From NCBI GenBank assembly GCA_017577925.1, contig PKQU01000072.1, forward strand, positions 1 through 9,324: a stretch of DNA of 9,324 nt. The letters run 5' to 3'. Source of the DNA: Bacillota bacterium (GTDB lineage: Bacteria; Bacillota; Bacilli; Calditerricolales; Calditerricolaceae). The notes beneath the pieces were generated by a model. That model was not told where the DNA came from. It saw only the letters and a program-made list of their open reading frames with translations, and ran no database searches. Both the position numbers and the translations under genes were made by a program. Below, piece by piece: positions 1 to 6,758 of the stretch. How positions within the stretch are numbered: the first letter of the stretch is position 1; every line of letters starts with the position of its first letter.

Positions 1-828
1 CAATGGGAGCGGAGCATCCAGGCGGTTCGGCGCGACCTGCCAAAACGGGACGGGCTCGTCGCCCTGCACATCCCGCCGCACGCGTGGGCCGGTCCGCTCA
101 ACCCCAATCCCTCCGACACGGATCCGCGGACGGTGACGTTCTTTGGCGGCATGGGACGGGACGCCAACGGTGACGGGCGCGCCGACCCCAACGACCCTGA
201 GGACGTGGCTTACGCCTTTGCCCGCTATCTGGCCAGCTACGGCTTGAGCGACGACGACATCCGCATCGCGCTGTGGGAGCACTACGGCAGCGACCGGACC
301 GTCCGGCGCATCGAGCAGTTCGCCCGCCTGATCCGCGCCTTTGGCACGCTCGACTTGCACCAGAAAGCGTTTCCCATCCCGCACGGCTTTCGCTATACCT
401 ACACCTCGACATGGGGCAGCACCCGCGGATGGGGCGGCGTTCGCATCCACGAGGGAACGGACATCTTCGCCGCCTATGGTACCCCGGTGGTCAGTACGTG
501 CTACGGCATCATCGAGGTGATGGGCTGGAACCCTTACGGGGGGTGGCGCATCGGCATCCGCGACCTGAACAACACCTACCACTACTTTGCCCACCTCAGC
601 GCCTTCCAGAAAGGGCTGCGCGTCGGCGACATCGTCAAACCGGGGCAACGCATCGGCTACGTGGGCAGCTCGGGCTACGGCAGGCCCGGCACCTCGGGGA
701 AATTCCCTCCGCACCTGCACTTTGGCCTGTACAAGGACAACGGACGTACGGAGTGGTCCTTTGACCCGTACCCCTACCTAAAGCGCTGGGAGCGGGAAAG
801 CCACGCCAAAGGAAAAGGCCGCCGATAA
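1..828 (+). CDS. lytH: LytH/YunA-type M23 family cell-wall endopeptidase, 5' end cut by the window
   Basis: The frame is open from base 1 with no start or signal peptide in view, so only the last 275 codons are present. The C-terminal part is an M23 metallopeptidase. Numbering from the first codon in the window, zinc ligands are visible as HEGTD (H150, D154) and HLH (H238, H240), with a further H194/H198 pair in between. The ending with DNGRTEWSFDPYPYL and the segment CYGIIEVMGWNPYGGWRIGI look typical of Bacillus LytH (YunA). LytH is an L-Ala-D-Glu endopeptidase that trims stem peptides during spore cortex formation, in the mother-cell compartment under sigma-K. The segment before the peptidase (codons 1-100) contains an EF-hand-like loop (D54, N56, D58, D62, D65) reminiscent of lytic-transglycosylase folds. 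A hairpin covers the stop codon. It is convergent with yunB, its usual neighbour. Family call is confident; the exact substrate is inferred. Confidence 0.9.
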   Translation, partial: QWERSIQAVRRDLPKRDGLVALHIPPHAWAGPLNPNPSDTDPRTVTFFGGMGRDANGDGRADPNDPEDVAYAFARYLASYGLSDDDIRIALWEHYGSDRTVRRIEQFARLIRAFGTLDLHQKAFPIPHGFRYTYTSTWGSTRGWGGVRIHEGTDIFAAYGTPVVSTCYGIIEVMGWNPYGGWRIGIRDLNNTYHYFAHLSAFQKGLRVGDIVKPGQRIGYVGSSGYGRPGTSGKFPPHLHFGLYKDNGRTEWSFDPYPYLKRWERESHAKGKGRR

Positions 829-847
829 ACCGGCGGCGCCAACCGGT

Positions 848-889
848 AACGCCACGCCCGCGGTCGCCGATATGCCGAGGGCGTTTTTT
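848..889 (+). terminator. Rho-independent terminator of lytH
   Basis: AACGCC (848-853) can pair with GGCGTT (880-885), or ACGCCC (854-859) with GGGCGT (879-884), followed by a run of six T at 884-889. A separate 7-bp hairpin, GCCGCCG/CGGCGGC (818-824 with 831-837), holds the TAA stop in its loop. The loop of the main stem is long, so the exact fold is uncertain, but the position right after the stop and the T run fit a terminator. Confidence 0.6.
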
Positions 890-899
890 GTTGGAGAAA

Positions 900-956
900 G
901 GACCTGACCGTAAGCGGAACAATGACGGTGCGGCCGCCTGATGCCGGCGAAGGTCC
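900..956 (-). terminator. Branched inverted-repeat structure after yunB, possible terminator
   Basis: GGACCT (900-905) pairs with AGGTCC (951-956). Inside lie two smaller inverted repeats, ACCGT/ACGGT (907-911 with 925-929) and GCCG/CGGC (933-936 with 945-948), giving a possible three-way junction. Read on the minus strand it starts just after the yunB stop and is followed by TTTCT, so it may end the yunB transcript. The T tract is short and the outer stem only 6 bp, so the call is weak. Confidence 0.3.
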
Positions 957-960
957 CCCA

Positions 961-1698
961 CTACTCCTCCCGCCGCTGCGGCGTGATGATGGCGGGCGGC
1001 GGCACCATGTTCCCCTGTTCTCCCGTAAAGCCTTGGTAGTACACGTCGGGCACCTGGCCGACGAGGACGGCCTGGGTAATCGGCACCCGGGTGGACACCG
1101 TGGTCGGTGCCGTGGCGAAGGGGATGACAATGCGCACCGTGGCCTGCACGTCCAGGTAGACGCGCACCAACACGATGTTGATGCCGGCCTGCTGCATCTC
1201 CACGCCCATGTCGGCCTTGGCCGCCCCGATGGGGATCAGCTTGATGCGGATGTCCGGGCCGAAGTGGGTGAGGATCTCGCTGTTTAAGGCCCGACCGAGG
1301 GGGATGGCCTCGACGCGCTCCTCGTTTTCCAGTTCCTTCTCCAACCGTCGCAGCGAATCGAGCACGCGGCGCGCCGCTTCCGCCTGGATGCGCACGTACT
1401 CGGTGTAGTTAAACAGGACGGCCTGGATCCGGCCGTCCCGGTCCTTTTCAATCTCCACCAGCCTGCGGAAATGAGTGCTGTTGGCAATCTTCTTCGACAG
1501 CGCGTCGTTGATTGCTTGGGTGGCGATCTGCTGCACCCGCGCCTCGGCAATGGTGCGCAACGTTGGCGACAGGTTGTGCTCGATCAGATACAGGGTCTGA
1601 AACAAGACAAGCCCCAGAACCACGAGCAGCACGAACACTTTCATGCGCGGTGACAGCCGAATCGAAAAGCGCCGGCGCCGCCCGAACCGAGCCCCCAT
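961..1698 (-). CDS. yunB: Sporulation protein YunB
   Basis: The 245-residue protein has an Arg-rich N-terminus (R7-R10), one membrane segment at about residues 21-39 and an extracytoplasmic domain. Recognisable YunB features are IPLGRALNSEIL (residues 132-143), a G-P-D-I-x-x-K segment (147-153) and a C-terminal stretch AGINIVLVRVYLDVQ...IVIPFAT (171-196). In Bacillus subtilis YunB is a sigma-E-dependent sporulation protein of unclear biochemical role and similar length (about 250 residues), made in the mother cell. The frame is open further upstream to 1749, but the start at 1698 is chosen because GGAGGGG lies at the right distance before it; the ATG at 1704 would be only about 2 nt from that site. 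It follows the ThyX-like gene by 87 nt, so it could share that transcript or have its own promoter. It is convergent with lytH. Confidence 0.92.
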   Translation of the reverse strand: MGARFGRRRRFSIRLSPRMKVFVLLVVLGLVLFQTLYLIEHNLSPTLRTIAEARVQQIATQAINDALSKKIANSTHFRRLVEIEKDRDGRIQAVLFNYTEYVRIQAEAARRVLDSLRRLEKELENEERVEAIPLGRALNSEILTHFGPDIRIKLIPIGAAKADMGVEMQQAGINIVLVRVYLDVQATVRIVIPFATAPTTVSTRVPITQAVLVGQVPDVYYQGFTGEQGNMVPPPAIITPQRREE

Positions 1699-1785
1699 CG
1701 CCATCCCCTCCGCTTCCATGGGTATGCGGCAGCGGAGAAAGAAAGACACCCCGATGGGCCGGGCTGCTCCCGCCCCACCGGGGCA

Positions 1786-3291
1786 CTACGCGCGCCGCTT
1801 GGCGTACCGGATGAGCGACGGATGGATGGCGCGCACCTGTTCGTAGAGGGACTCCATCGCCATGCGAATGTCCCACTGCGCCTCCGGCGACGTACGCAAG
1901 TTGATGAGGTGGTAGAGCTCCCACAGGCTCATCGAGGCGTACACTTGCCGATGATGGGCCCCGGTGACGGCATAGGGGGCCAGCGTGGGTTCCACCGCCT
2001 CCAGCTCGAAAAAGAGCGCTTCGGCGGCGGCGATCGCCTCGGTGAACGGCGCCTCGAGGCCGGCAGCGCGCACCCGCGGCGGCACGGTGTAGCCATTGCG
2101 CACCGTCGGCGGCTGGTAGGTAAAGTTCGTCTTCCGGTTGTGGCGCAGGAGCTGGTGCCAGTTGGCCTCCGACACCTGGAAGGCCACCTCGTAGTACACA
2201 TGGGCAAAGGAATCAACGGGGTTGTCGAAAAACCGCAGCCGCACGAGGGCCTCCTCGATGAGGCGGTTCCGCTCGGCAAGGGACATGCGCCGGCTGGCTT
2301 CTTCCGCCTGCTCGCGCGACAGCCGGCCGGTGGAAAGAAGCAAGTGGGCCACCAGGCGCTGCGTGGCCGTCTCCTCGTCGGGAGCCGAGAGCAAGCGGGC
2401 ATAGGGCTCCCGCTCTGCGGTGCGGTAGGGTTCCGCCTGCACGCGCGCCGCGTAGGCGTCCAGCACCTCCCGCGTGCCCACGAGGTAGTCATTGGGGCGC
2501 ACGTGGCGGAGCAGCGTCGGCAGCACACGGGACACTTCCGCTTCCAGGGCGCGGGCCAGGTCCCGGCACTCGCGATACGGCAGCGACAACAGGCGCACGA
2601 TCGTGTCGCGCAGGCTGCGCCCGTTGCCCGTAAGCCCGAGGTTGGTGTGCACGGCCAAGGTCAGAACATACCGCGCGTCCTCAAAGGCCATCTTTTCCAG
2701 GCGCGTGCGGTAGGCCTTGTCCCCCTCGCCCTCCCGGCGCGGCTCGGTAGCGTGCAGATAAGCCAGGAGACCCTCGAGCAACCGCTCGTAGGCGTCAAAG
2801 GTCTGTTCTTGCACGGCGAGGTACCGCGCCTTCAGCTCCGGGTGGGCATCCAGCTCGGGCGGAATATAGACGTCGCCTCGCCTCGGCCGCTGGTAGCGCT
2901 GGCTGTACTCCGTGAAGCTGTTGAAACTGGTGGCCAACTCCAGTTCGGCCGAGGCCAGCCGACTGATCTTCTCCACGCCGACATGGGCCACGGCGTGCTC
3001 GGCCACGCTGCTGTGGCCGTAGCCGACCACCCACTTTTCGTGGAATTGGCGGGCCTTCTCCTGGGCCAGCACGTGGCGCGCCATGGGCGCATCGGTCTCG
3101 GTGGCGGAGGCAAGGGCCAGCTCCTCGTCGGCGAGCAACCGTTTCAGGTTCTCGCGGAACGAGAGGGGACTGCGGCTGACGTAGGCAAAAATGACGGCGA
3201 TCACTTCTTCCGGCAGGTTGAAGATGACGTACACATTGCGGTCGAGATTGGAGACGTAACGCAAGAGACGTGCCTCATCCCACGCCGCCAC
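1786..3291 (-). CDS. ThyX-superfamily (FAD-dependent thymidylate synthase-like) protein with two ThyX-like units
   Basis: The 501-residue protein is about twice the length of a normal ThyX (about 220-250 residues). Unit 1 (about 85-265) has GYGHSSVAEHA (90-100), matching the ThyX H-x-S-x-x-E-H segment, and S125-x-T-E-Y-S130-Q-R132-Y133, the back half of the ThyX motif RHRxxSxNxxSxRY. The RHR positions read Ala-Thr-Ser. Unit 2 (about 355-500) has R383-H384-N385 in LLRHNRKTNF, and an intact C-terminal motif LRTSPEAQWDIR (465-476) typical of ThyX. The two units thus carry complementary halves of the signature. ThyX makes dTMP from dUMP using methylene-tetrahydrofolate and FAD; whether this protein does so is unknown. 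The start is GTG, with AAGGAGG 7 nt upstream and no better ATG nearby. It lies 27 nt after the HD-GYP gene, so the two are probably co-transcribed. Confidence 0.85.
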   Translation of the reverse strand: MAAWDEARLLRYVSNLDRNVYVIFNLPEEVIAVIFAYVSRSPLSFRENLKRLLADEELALASATETDAPMARHVLAQEKARQFHEKWVVGYGHSSVAEHAVAHVGVEKISRLASAELELATSFNSFTEYSQRYQRPRRGDVYIPPELDAHPELKARYLAVQEQTFDAYERLLEGLLAYLHATEPRREGEGDKAYRTRLEKMAFEDARYVLTLAVHTNLGLTGNGRSLRDTIVRLLSLPYRECRDLARALEAEVSRVLPTLLRHVRPNDYLVGTREVLDAYAARVQAEPYRTAEREPYARLLSAPDEETATQRLVAHLLLSTGRLSREQAEEASRRMSLAERNRLIEEALVRLRFFDNPVDSFAHVYYEVAFQVSEANWHQLLRHNRKTNFTYQPPTVRNGYTVPPRVRAAGLEAPFTEAIAAAEALFFELEAVEPTLAPYAVTGAHHRQVYASMSLWELYHLINLRTSPEAQWDIRMAMESLYEQVRAIHPSLIRYAKRRA

Positions 3292-3318
3292 GGCTGTCCC
3301 TCCTTTTTGTGGGCCGGA

Positions 3319-4422
3319 TCATCTTGACCACGCCTGGCACACAACGATATACCGATCGGGATGCTTGGACAAATCCAACTCGTACACCTCCGCCTCCGGC
3401 AGGTCGCGGCCGCTCGGGTCGCGCAGCACGCGCACCACCGGACGATCGGGTGAACGGGTGTTGGTGTCGACGACCACGCCCTCCTCACCCGTGTTCAAGC
3501 GCACCGTCACCCCGATCGGGTACAAGACAATGTGGTCGCGCAAGCAGCGCACCACGCTGGCCGGAAGCTTCGTGCCCGCCTCTCGCTCCATCAGCTCCAG
3601 CGCCTCGTGGGGGAGCATGGCCCGCCGATACACCCGGTGGGCCGTCAGCGCTTCAAACACGTCGGCCACCATCAGCACCTTGGCGTAGCGGTGGATCTCC
3701 TCCTCCTTCAACCCGCGCGGGTACCCCGATCCGTCGAGCCGCTCGTGGTGCTGAAAGGCGCAGTGGGCGACGGGGAGGGAAATTCCCTCGCCTTTGCGCA
3801 ACAGCTCAAAGCCCAGGGCGGCATGCTGCTTGACCACGGCAAACTCCTCGTCGGTCAGCCGCCCCGGTTTGTCCAGAATCTGCCGCGGAATGAGCAGCTT
3901 GCCGATGTCGTGGAGCAGCGCGCCCAAGGCGATCTCCCGCACGTCACGCTCCGGGAAACCCAGGGCCGTCGCCAGCACCAGGGTGTACACGGCAACGTGC
4001 AGCGAGTGCAAAAACAGCGGCGTGTCGTAAGCGTACAGATCCGACAGCAGAAAGACAGCCCGGCTGCTCTGGCGCACTTCCGTCAAAAGGGTATCCACCA
4101 CATCGGCAACCCGCTTGGCGATTTTCCCCGCGCGCAGCGCGTGGTGAAACCCCTGGCAGTCATCCAAGAGGAGCTCGGCGATTCGACGCAATTCGCCAAG
4201 GGCATACTGCACCGTTTCGTCGCGGAGGTGCCCCTTGACCTCGACGTCGGCCGTGCGCGGGTCGCGCACGTACACGCGGCCAATGCCCCGCGCCTTGAGC
4301 CGCGAAATCAGTGCCTCAGTCAGTTCCACGCCGGCCGCAAGCAGCACCGCCCCGCGCTCATTGTAAACAGGCCGCGCCAACACCGCGCCCGGCCGAACCT
4401 CATCCAGGAAGACCAGCCGCAT
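3319..4422 (-). CDS. HD-GYP domain cyclic-di-GMP phosphodiesterase
   Basis: The 367-residue soluble protein has three parts. The N-terminal segment (about 1-60), with RPGAVLARPVYNERGAVLLAAG, is typical of HD-GYP proteins. The HD-GYP domain (about 130-290) shows H139, HDIGK (171-175), IPRQILDKPGRLTDEEF (178-194), KQH (198-200), HHE (225-227), DGSGYPRGL (230-238) and VADVFEALT (252-260). A C-terminal tail (about 300-367) contains TVRLNTGEEGVVVDTN. The metal-binding and GYP signatures are complete, so it should be an active phosphodiesterase that hydrolyses cyclic di-GMP to pGpG or GMP in the cytoplasm. There is no sensor or membrane domain, and no GGDEF gene is nearby. The start at 4422 is preferred over 4464 because AAGGAGG lies 7 nt before it and residue 1 opens the conserved MRLVFLDEVRPG. 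It is the first gene of a likely operon with the ThyX-like gene. Confidence 0.93.
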   Translation of the reverse strand: MRLVFLDEVRPGAVLARPVYNERGAVLLAAGVELTEALISRLKARGIGRVYVRDPRTADVEVKGHLRDETVQYALGELRRIAELLLDDCQGFHHALRAGKIAKRVADVVDTLLTEVRQSSRAVFLLSDLYAYDTPLFLHSLHVAVYTLVLATALGFPERDVREIALGALLHDIGKLLIPRQILDKPGRLTDEEFAVVKQHAALGFELLRKGEGISLPVAHCAFQHHERLDGSGYPRGLKEEEIHRYAKVLMVADVFEALTAHRVYRRAMLPHEALELMEREAGTKLPASVVRCLRDHIVLYPIGVTVRLNTGEEGVVVDTNTRSPDRPVVRVLRDPSGRDLPEAEVYELDLSKHPDRYIVVCQAWSR

Positions 4423-4473
4423 CGCGGGCCCTCCTTCGTCGTTCCACCGCATTCGACACAACACGTCACGTCA

Positions 4474-4479
4474 ATTATA
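4474..4479 (-). promoter_or_regulatory. Candidate -10 box (TATAAT) for the HD-GYP gene
   Basis: A perfect TATAAT on the minus strand sits 51 nt before the HD-GYP start codon, in the gap after the yunC terminator. It lies in the most A/T-rich stretch of the region. The hexamer at 16-18 nt spacing upstream does not resemble TTGACA, so the -35 is poor and the call rests on the -10 and its position. Confidence 0.5.
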
Positions 4480-4540
4480 GACAAACTTCTACCAACTGGC
4501 ACGTGAAGAAATTCCCACATCCAAGGATCAAATTCGAGGT

Positions 4541-4576
4541 TAACACAAAAACGGCAAGGTTACCCCCTTGCCGTTT
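4541..4576 (-). terminator. Rho-independent terminator of the yunE-yunD-yunC operon
   Basis: On the minus strand an 11-bp perfect stem AAACGGCAAGG/CCTTGCCGTTT (4576-4566 with 4559-4549) has a 6-nt loop and runs into TTTTTGTGTTA. The yunC TAA stop lies in the loop, so the last codons of yunC form the ascending arm. It separates this operon from the HD-GYP operon. Confidence 0.85.
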
Positions 4577-4883
4577 CCGTCGCCAGCAGGCGTTCAATTG
4601 CCTCCCGACCGGTCATGCCTGCGGTGATCCCGCGCGCAGCCGCAGCCTGCGTCACCGACTCCAGCGGCGCCGAAAGCAGATCGTCGATGGTCCGGACGCC
4701 CACGGCCCGGCCGGCCACGATCTGACGGCTGGCCAGCCGCTCGTCAAGAAGCCGCACATCCAGTGCACCACACATGATGTAGCCGCCGCCGGCCGTCACG
4801 GCGAGGAGCTTCGTCTTCGGCAGGTGCACCTCTACGGCCACGGCCACGCCATTGGCCATCGGTATCGGGTACAGGTGAACCAC
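4560..4883 (-). CDS. yunC: YunC family protein (DUF1805)
   Basis: A 107-residue protein, close to the about 100 residues of B. subtilis YunC. Family features visible are AVTAGGGYIMCGALDV (28-43), a stretch LASRQIVAGRAVGV (50-63) and TIDDLLSAPLESVT (65-78), ending with GITAGMTGREAIERLL (85-100). YunC is a small soluble protein of unknown biochemical function. The reading frame is open up to 5039, but the GTG at 4883 is chosen as start: AAAGGAGG lies 7 nt before it and the conserved region begins right there. It is the last gene of the yunE-yunD-DUF6154-yunC run, 79 nt after the preceding gene, and its end overlaps the terminator stem. Confidence 0.92.
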   Translation of the reverse strand: MVHLYPIPMANGVAVAVEVHLPKTKLLAVTAGGGYIMCGALDVRLLDERLASRQIVAGRAVGVRTIDDLLSAPLESVTQAAAARGITAGMTGREAIERLLATETARG

Positions 4884-4962
4884 ATCCCGTCCTCCTTTGC
4901 GGCAGTGGTCTGCCACGCCGTTCCCTACCACCTTATGCCACCGTCGGGCGTAACGTGCCGCC

Positions 4963-5214
4963 TCAGTGCATCCGCGTCGCCTGCCGCGCCGGCCCGACCT
5001 GCCCCGCCTCGCGGGCCATCTTCTGCTGGATCCGTTCAAACAGGTACAACGCCAACATGTCGCGCATCTCCGCTTCGCTCATCTCGCCGATGATGCGCAG
5101 CAGGTCCTCCCGGTTGTGCTCCTGCAAGATGGAGACGAGCAGGATCATCGTATCCTCTTCGCTCGCGGCCATCTGCTCGCGATAAAACGCGTACAGATCC
5201 TCCAAAAAGCGCAT
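4963..5214 (-). CDS. Small DUF6154-like protein
   Basis: An 83-residue, mostly helical, acidic protein beginning MRFLEDLYAFYREQM. The pattern of an N-terminal E-D-L-Y-x-x-Y, then DTMILLVSILQEHNREDLLRII and a Met-rich MSEAEMRDMLALYLFE resembles the small Bacillales proteins that I know as DUF6154, of unknown function. No membrane segment, signal peptide or metal motif is seen. GGAGGG about 6 nt before the ATG supports the start. The gene lies 39 nt after yunD and 79 nt before yunC in the same direction, so it is very likely part of that operon. The family name is from memory and the least certain part. Confidence 0.75.
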   Translation of the reverse strand: MRFLEDLYAFYREQMAASEEDTMILLVSILQEHNREDLLRIIGEMSEAEMRDMLALYLFERIQQKMAREAGQVGPARQATRMH

Positions 5215-5253
5215 GGCGCTCCCTCCGATCCGAATGCATTGCGCCCCGGGGCA

Positions 5254-6702
5254 TTACGTTGCCCGGCACACCGTCACCCAGCGGCGACGATGGCTCGCGG
5301 CCACCGCTTCGGGCCACTGCAGGGTTTCCTGCAGCACATCACGCAGAAACTCGGGCAAGCAGTAGCGTACGTCGCGCCCGTAGTGAAAGAGCGGGAAGTG
5401 TGGTCCAAAGGTAAACATGTCCAACGTGGCCACACGGTATTCGCGACGCGGGTCGAGCGGCCCCTCGTCCCCGATGATGCGCACAATGCGGGAACCTTCG
5501 GGCGCAGTCGGGTCATATTCCACCGTCAGCCCGTCGACACACATCCAACCATGAACCCGGCCGCGAAAACCGAAGCCGCGGATCGGCGCGCGGATCCGCT
5601 CGTCCCGCAGGCTGTCTTCCAGGATGATCCGGAGGGCCTCGCCGGTCAAGGTAAGCCGGCACGGGTTGATGGGGTGTGGGCAGGCGGCGAGCAGCTGCCG
5701 GCGCGTCACGGGACCGGCAACCAGCGGAGCCAACAGCGTACCGGCGTTCACCAGGGCCACGTCGGCTTGCACCCAGCGGCGAAGTCCGGCGGCCAGCAGG
5801 TTGGCCAGCGGCGACTCCCGTTCCCAGGAAACCGGAAGCGGCTGCGCGAGCGCGGCCACCGGTTCGGAGAGCACCGCGTCCGCCTCGCGTTCGCGGCGGG
5901 CGATCACTTCTGCCACCGCCGCATCGGGCACCTCGTCAACCACGGGAAGGCAGCGCGCCTCGCGGGCCACCACGCGACGCGCGTCCCGGTCATAAACCAG
6001 CCTCACGTGTCCGACCAGCCCCCCGCCGCGGCCGCACTGCACAATCAGGGTATCGCCTACCGCATGCCCGCGGGCGAGCACATGATGGGTGTGGGCGCCG
6101 ACGATCAGATCCACGCCGGAAAGGGACCGGGCCAGTTCCTCGTCCTGTCCCAATCCCAGATGCGACAGCACCACCACCAGATCGGCCCGCTCCCGCCACA
6201 CGCGAACCTGCTCAGCCAGCACACCCTCGGGTTCTTCGACGTGCCAACCGAGCAGATTGTAATACGTAGGGTACGGCGCCGTCACGCCGATGAAGGCCAC
6301 GCGCACACCGCCGGCTTCTCGGACGACTACCGGTTTGGCCCACGGCGGGCGCTCTCCGGTTCGCGCATCGCGCAGGTTGGCCAGGGCCACGTCAAAGCGG
6401 GCACCGGCGTACAACCGTTCCAACCACTCATGAGGGAGGGTGATGCCTTCGTTGTTCCCGATGGTCACCACGTCATAGCCCGACGCGTTCAGCACGTCGA
6501 CGTTGGCCCATCCCCGGGTCCCCTCTGTCACCGGATGCATGCGGTCAACATGGTCACCGCCGTCCAGCACAAACACCGCGTCCCCTGCCGCTTCCAGCTC
6601 CCGCCGCATGCGGCGCAGGACGGTGGCGATGCGCGGCATCTGATCGAAATGGCTGTGCACGTCATTGGTGTGCAGCACATGAATCCGCACCAATCGGCCC
6701 AT
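5254..6702 (-). CDS. yunD: YunD-type 5'-nucleotidase family metallophosphoesterase
   Basis: The 482-residue protein has an N-terminal two-metal phosphoesterase domain (about 5-235) and a C-terminal 5'-nucleotidase domain (about 270-470). Metal and catalytic motifs are TNDVHSHF (12-19; D14, H16), GGDHVDR (48-54; D50), GNNEG (82-86; N83), SHLG (180-183; H181) and GAHTHH (202-207; H204, H206). The usual GNHE reads GNNE here: the metal-binding Asn is kept while the His next to it is Asn. The C-terminal domain has ESPLANLLAAGLR and ALVNAGTLLA. There is no signal peptide, so it is probably cytoplasmic, unlike UshA. The likely reaction is hydrolysis of nucleotides or related phosphoesters. GGAGGTG 6 nt before the ATG fixes the start. 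It follows yunE by 56 nt. Confidence 0.92.
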   Translation of the reverse strand: MGRLVRIHVLHTNDVHSHFDQMPRIATVLRRMRRELEAAGDAVFVLDGGDHVDRMHPVTEGTRGWANVDVLNASGYDVVTIGNNEGITLPHEWLERLYAGARFDVALANLRDARTGERPPWAKPVVVREAGGVRVAFIGVTAPYPTYYNLLGWHVEEPEGVLAEQVRVWRERADLVVVLSHLGLGQDEELARSLSGVDLIVGAHTHHVLARGHAVGDTLIVQCGRGGGLVGHVRLVYDRDARRVVAREARCLPVVDEVPDAAVAEVIARREREADAVLSEPVAALAQPLPVSWERESPLANLLAAGLRRWVQADVALVNAGTLLAPLVAGPVTRRQLLAACPHPINPCRLTLTGEALRIILEDSLRDERIRAPIRGFGFRGRVHGWMCVDGLTVEYDPTAPEGSRIVRIIGDEGPLDPRREYRVATLDMFTFGPHFPLFHYGRDVRYCLPEFLRDVLQETLQWPEAVAASHRRRWVTVCRAT

Positions 6703-6758
6703 TCCCGCACCTCCGAAGGATCACGCCGCGCGTCGGGAACGCGACACCTCCCCCATGG

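Noticed and set aside
1711..1725. CATACCCAT on the minus strand just before yunB as a sigma-E -10
   Set aside because: Two mismatches to CATACAnT, no ATA-type -35 upstream, and it would place the transcript start at or in the ribosome binding site.
1822..3327. 501-codon open frame on the plus strand opposite the ThyX-like gene
   Set aside because: Opposite-strand shadow created by high G+C; its translation is His/Arg/Gly-rich without any known motif, while the minus frame has ThyX motifs and a proper ribosome binding site.
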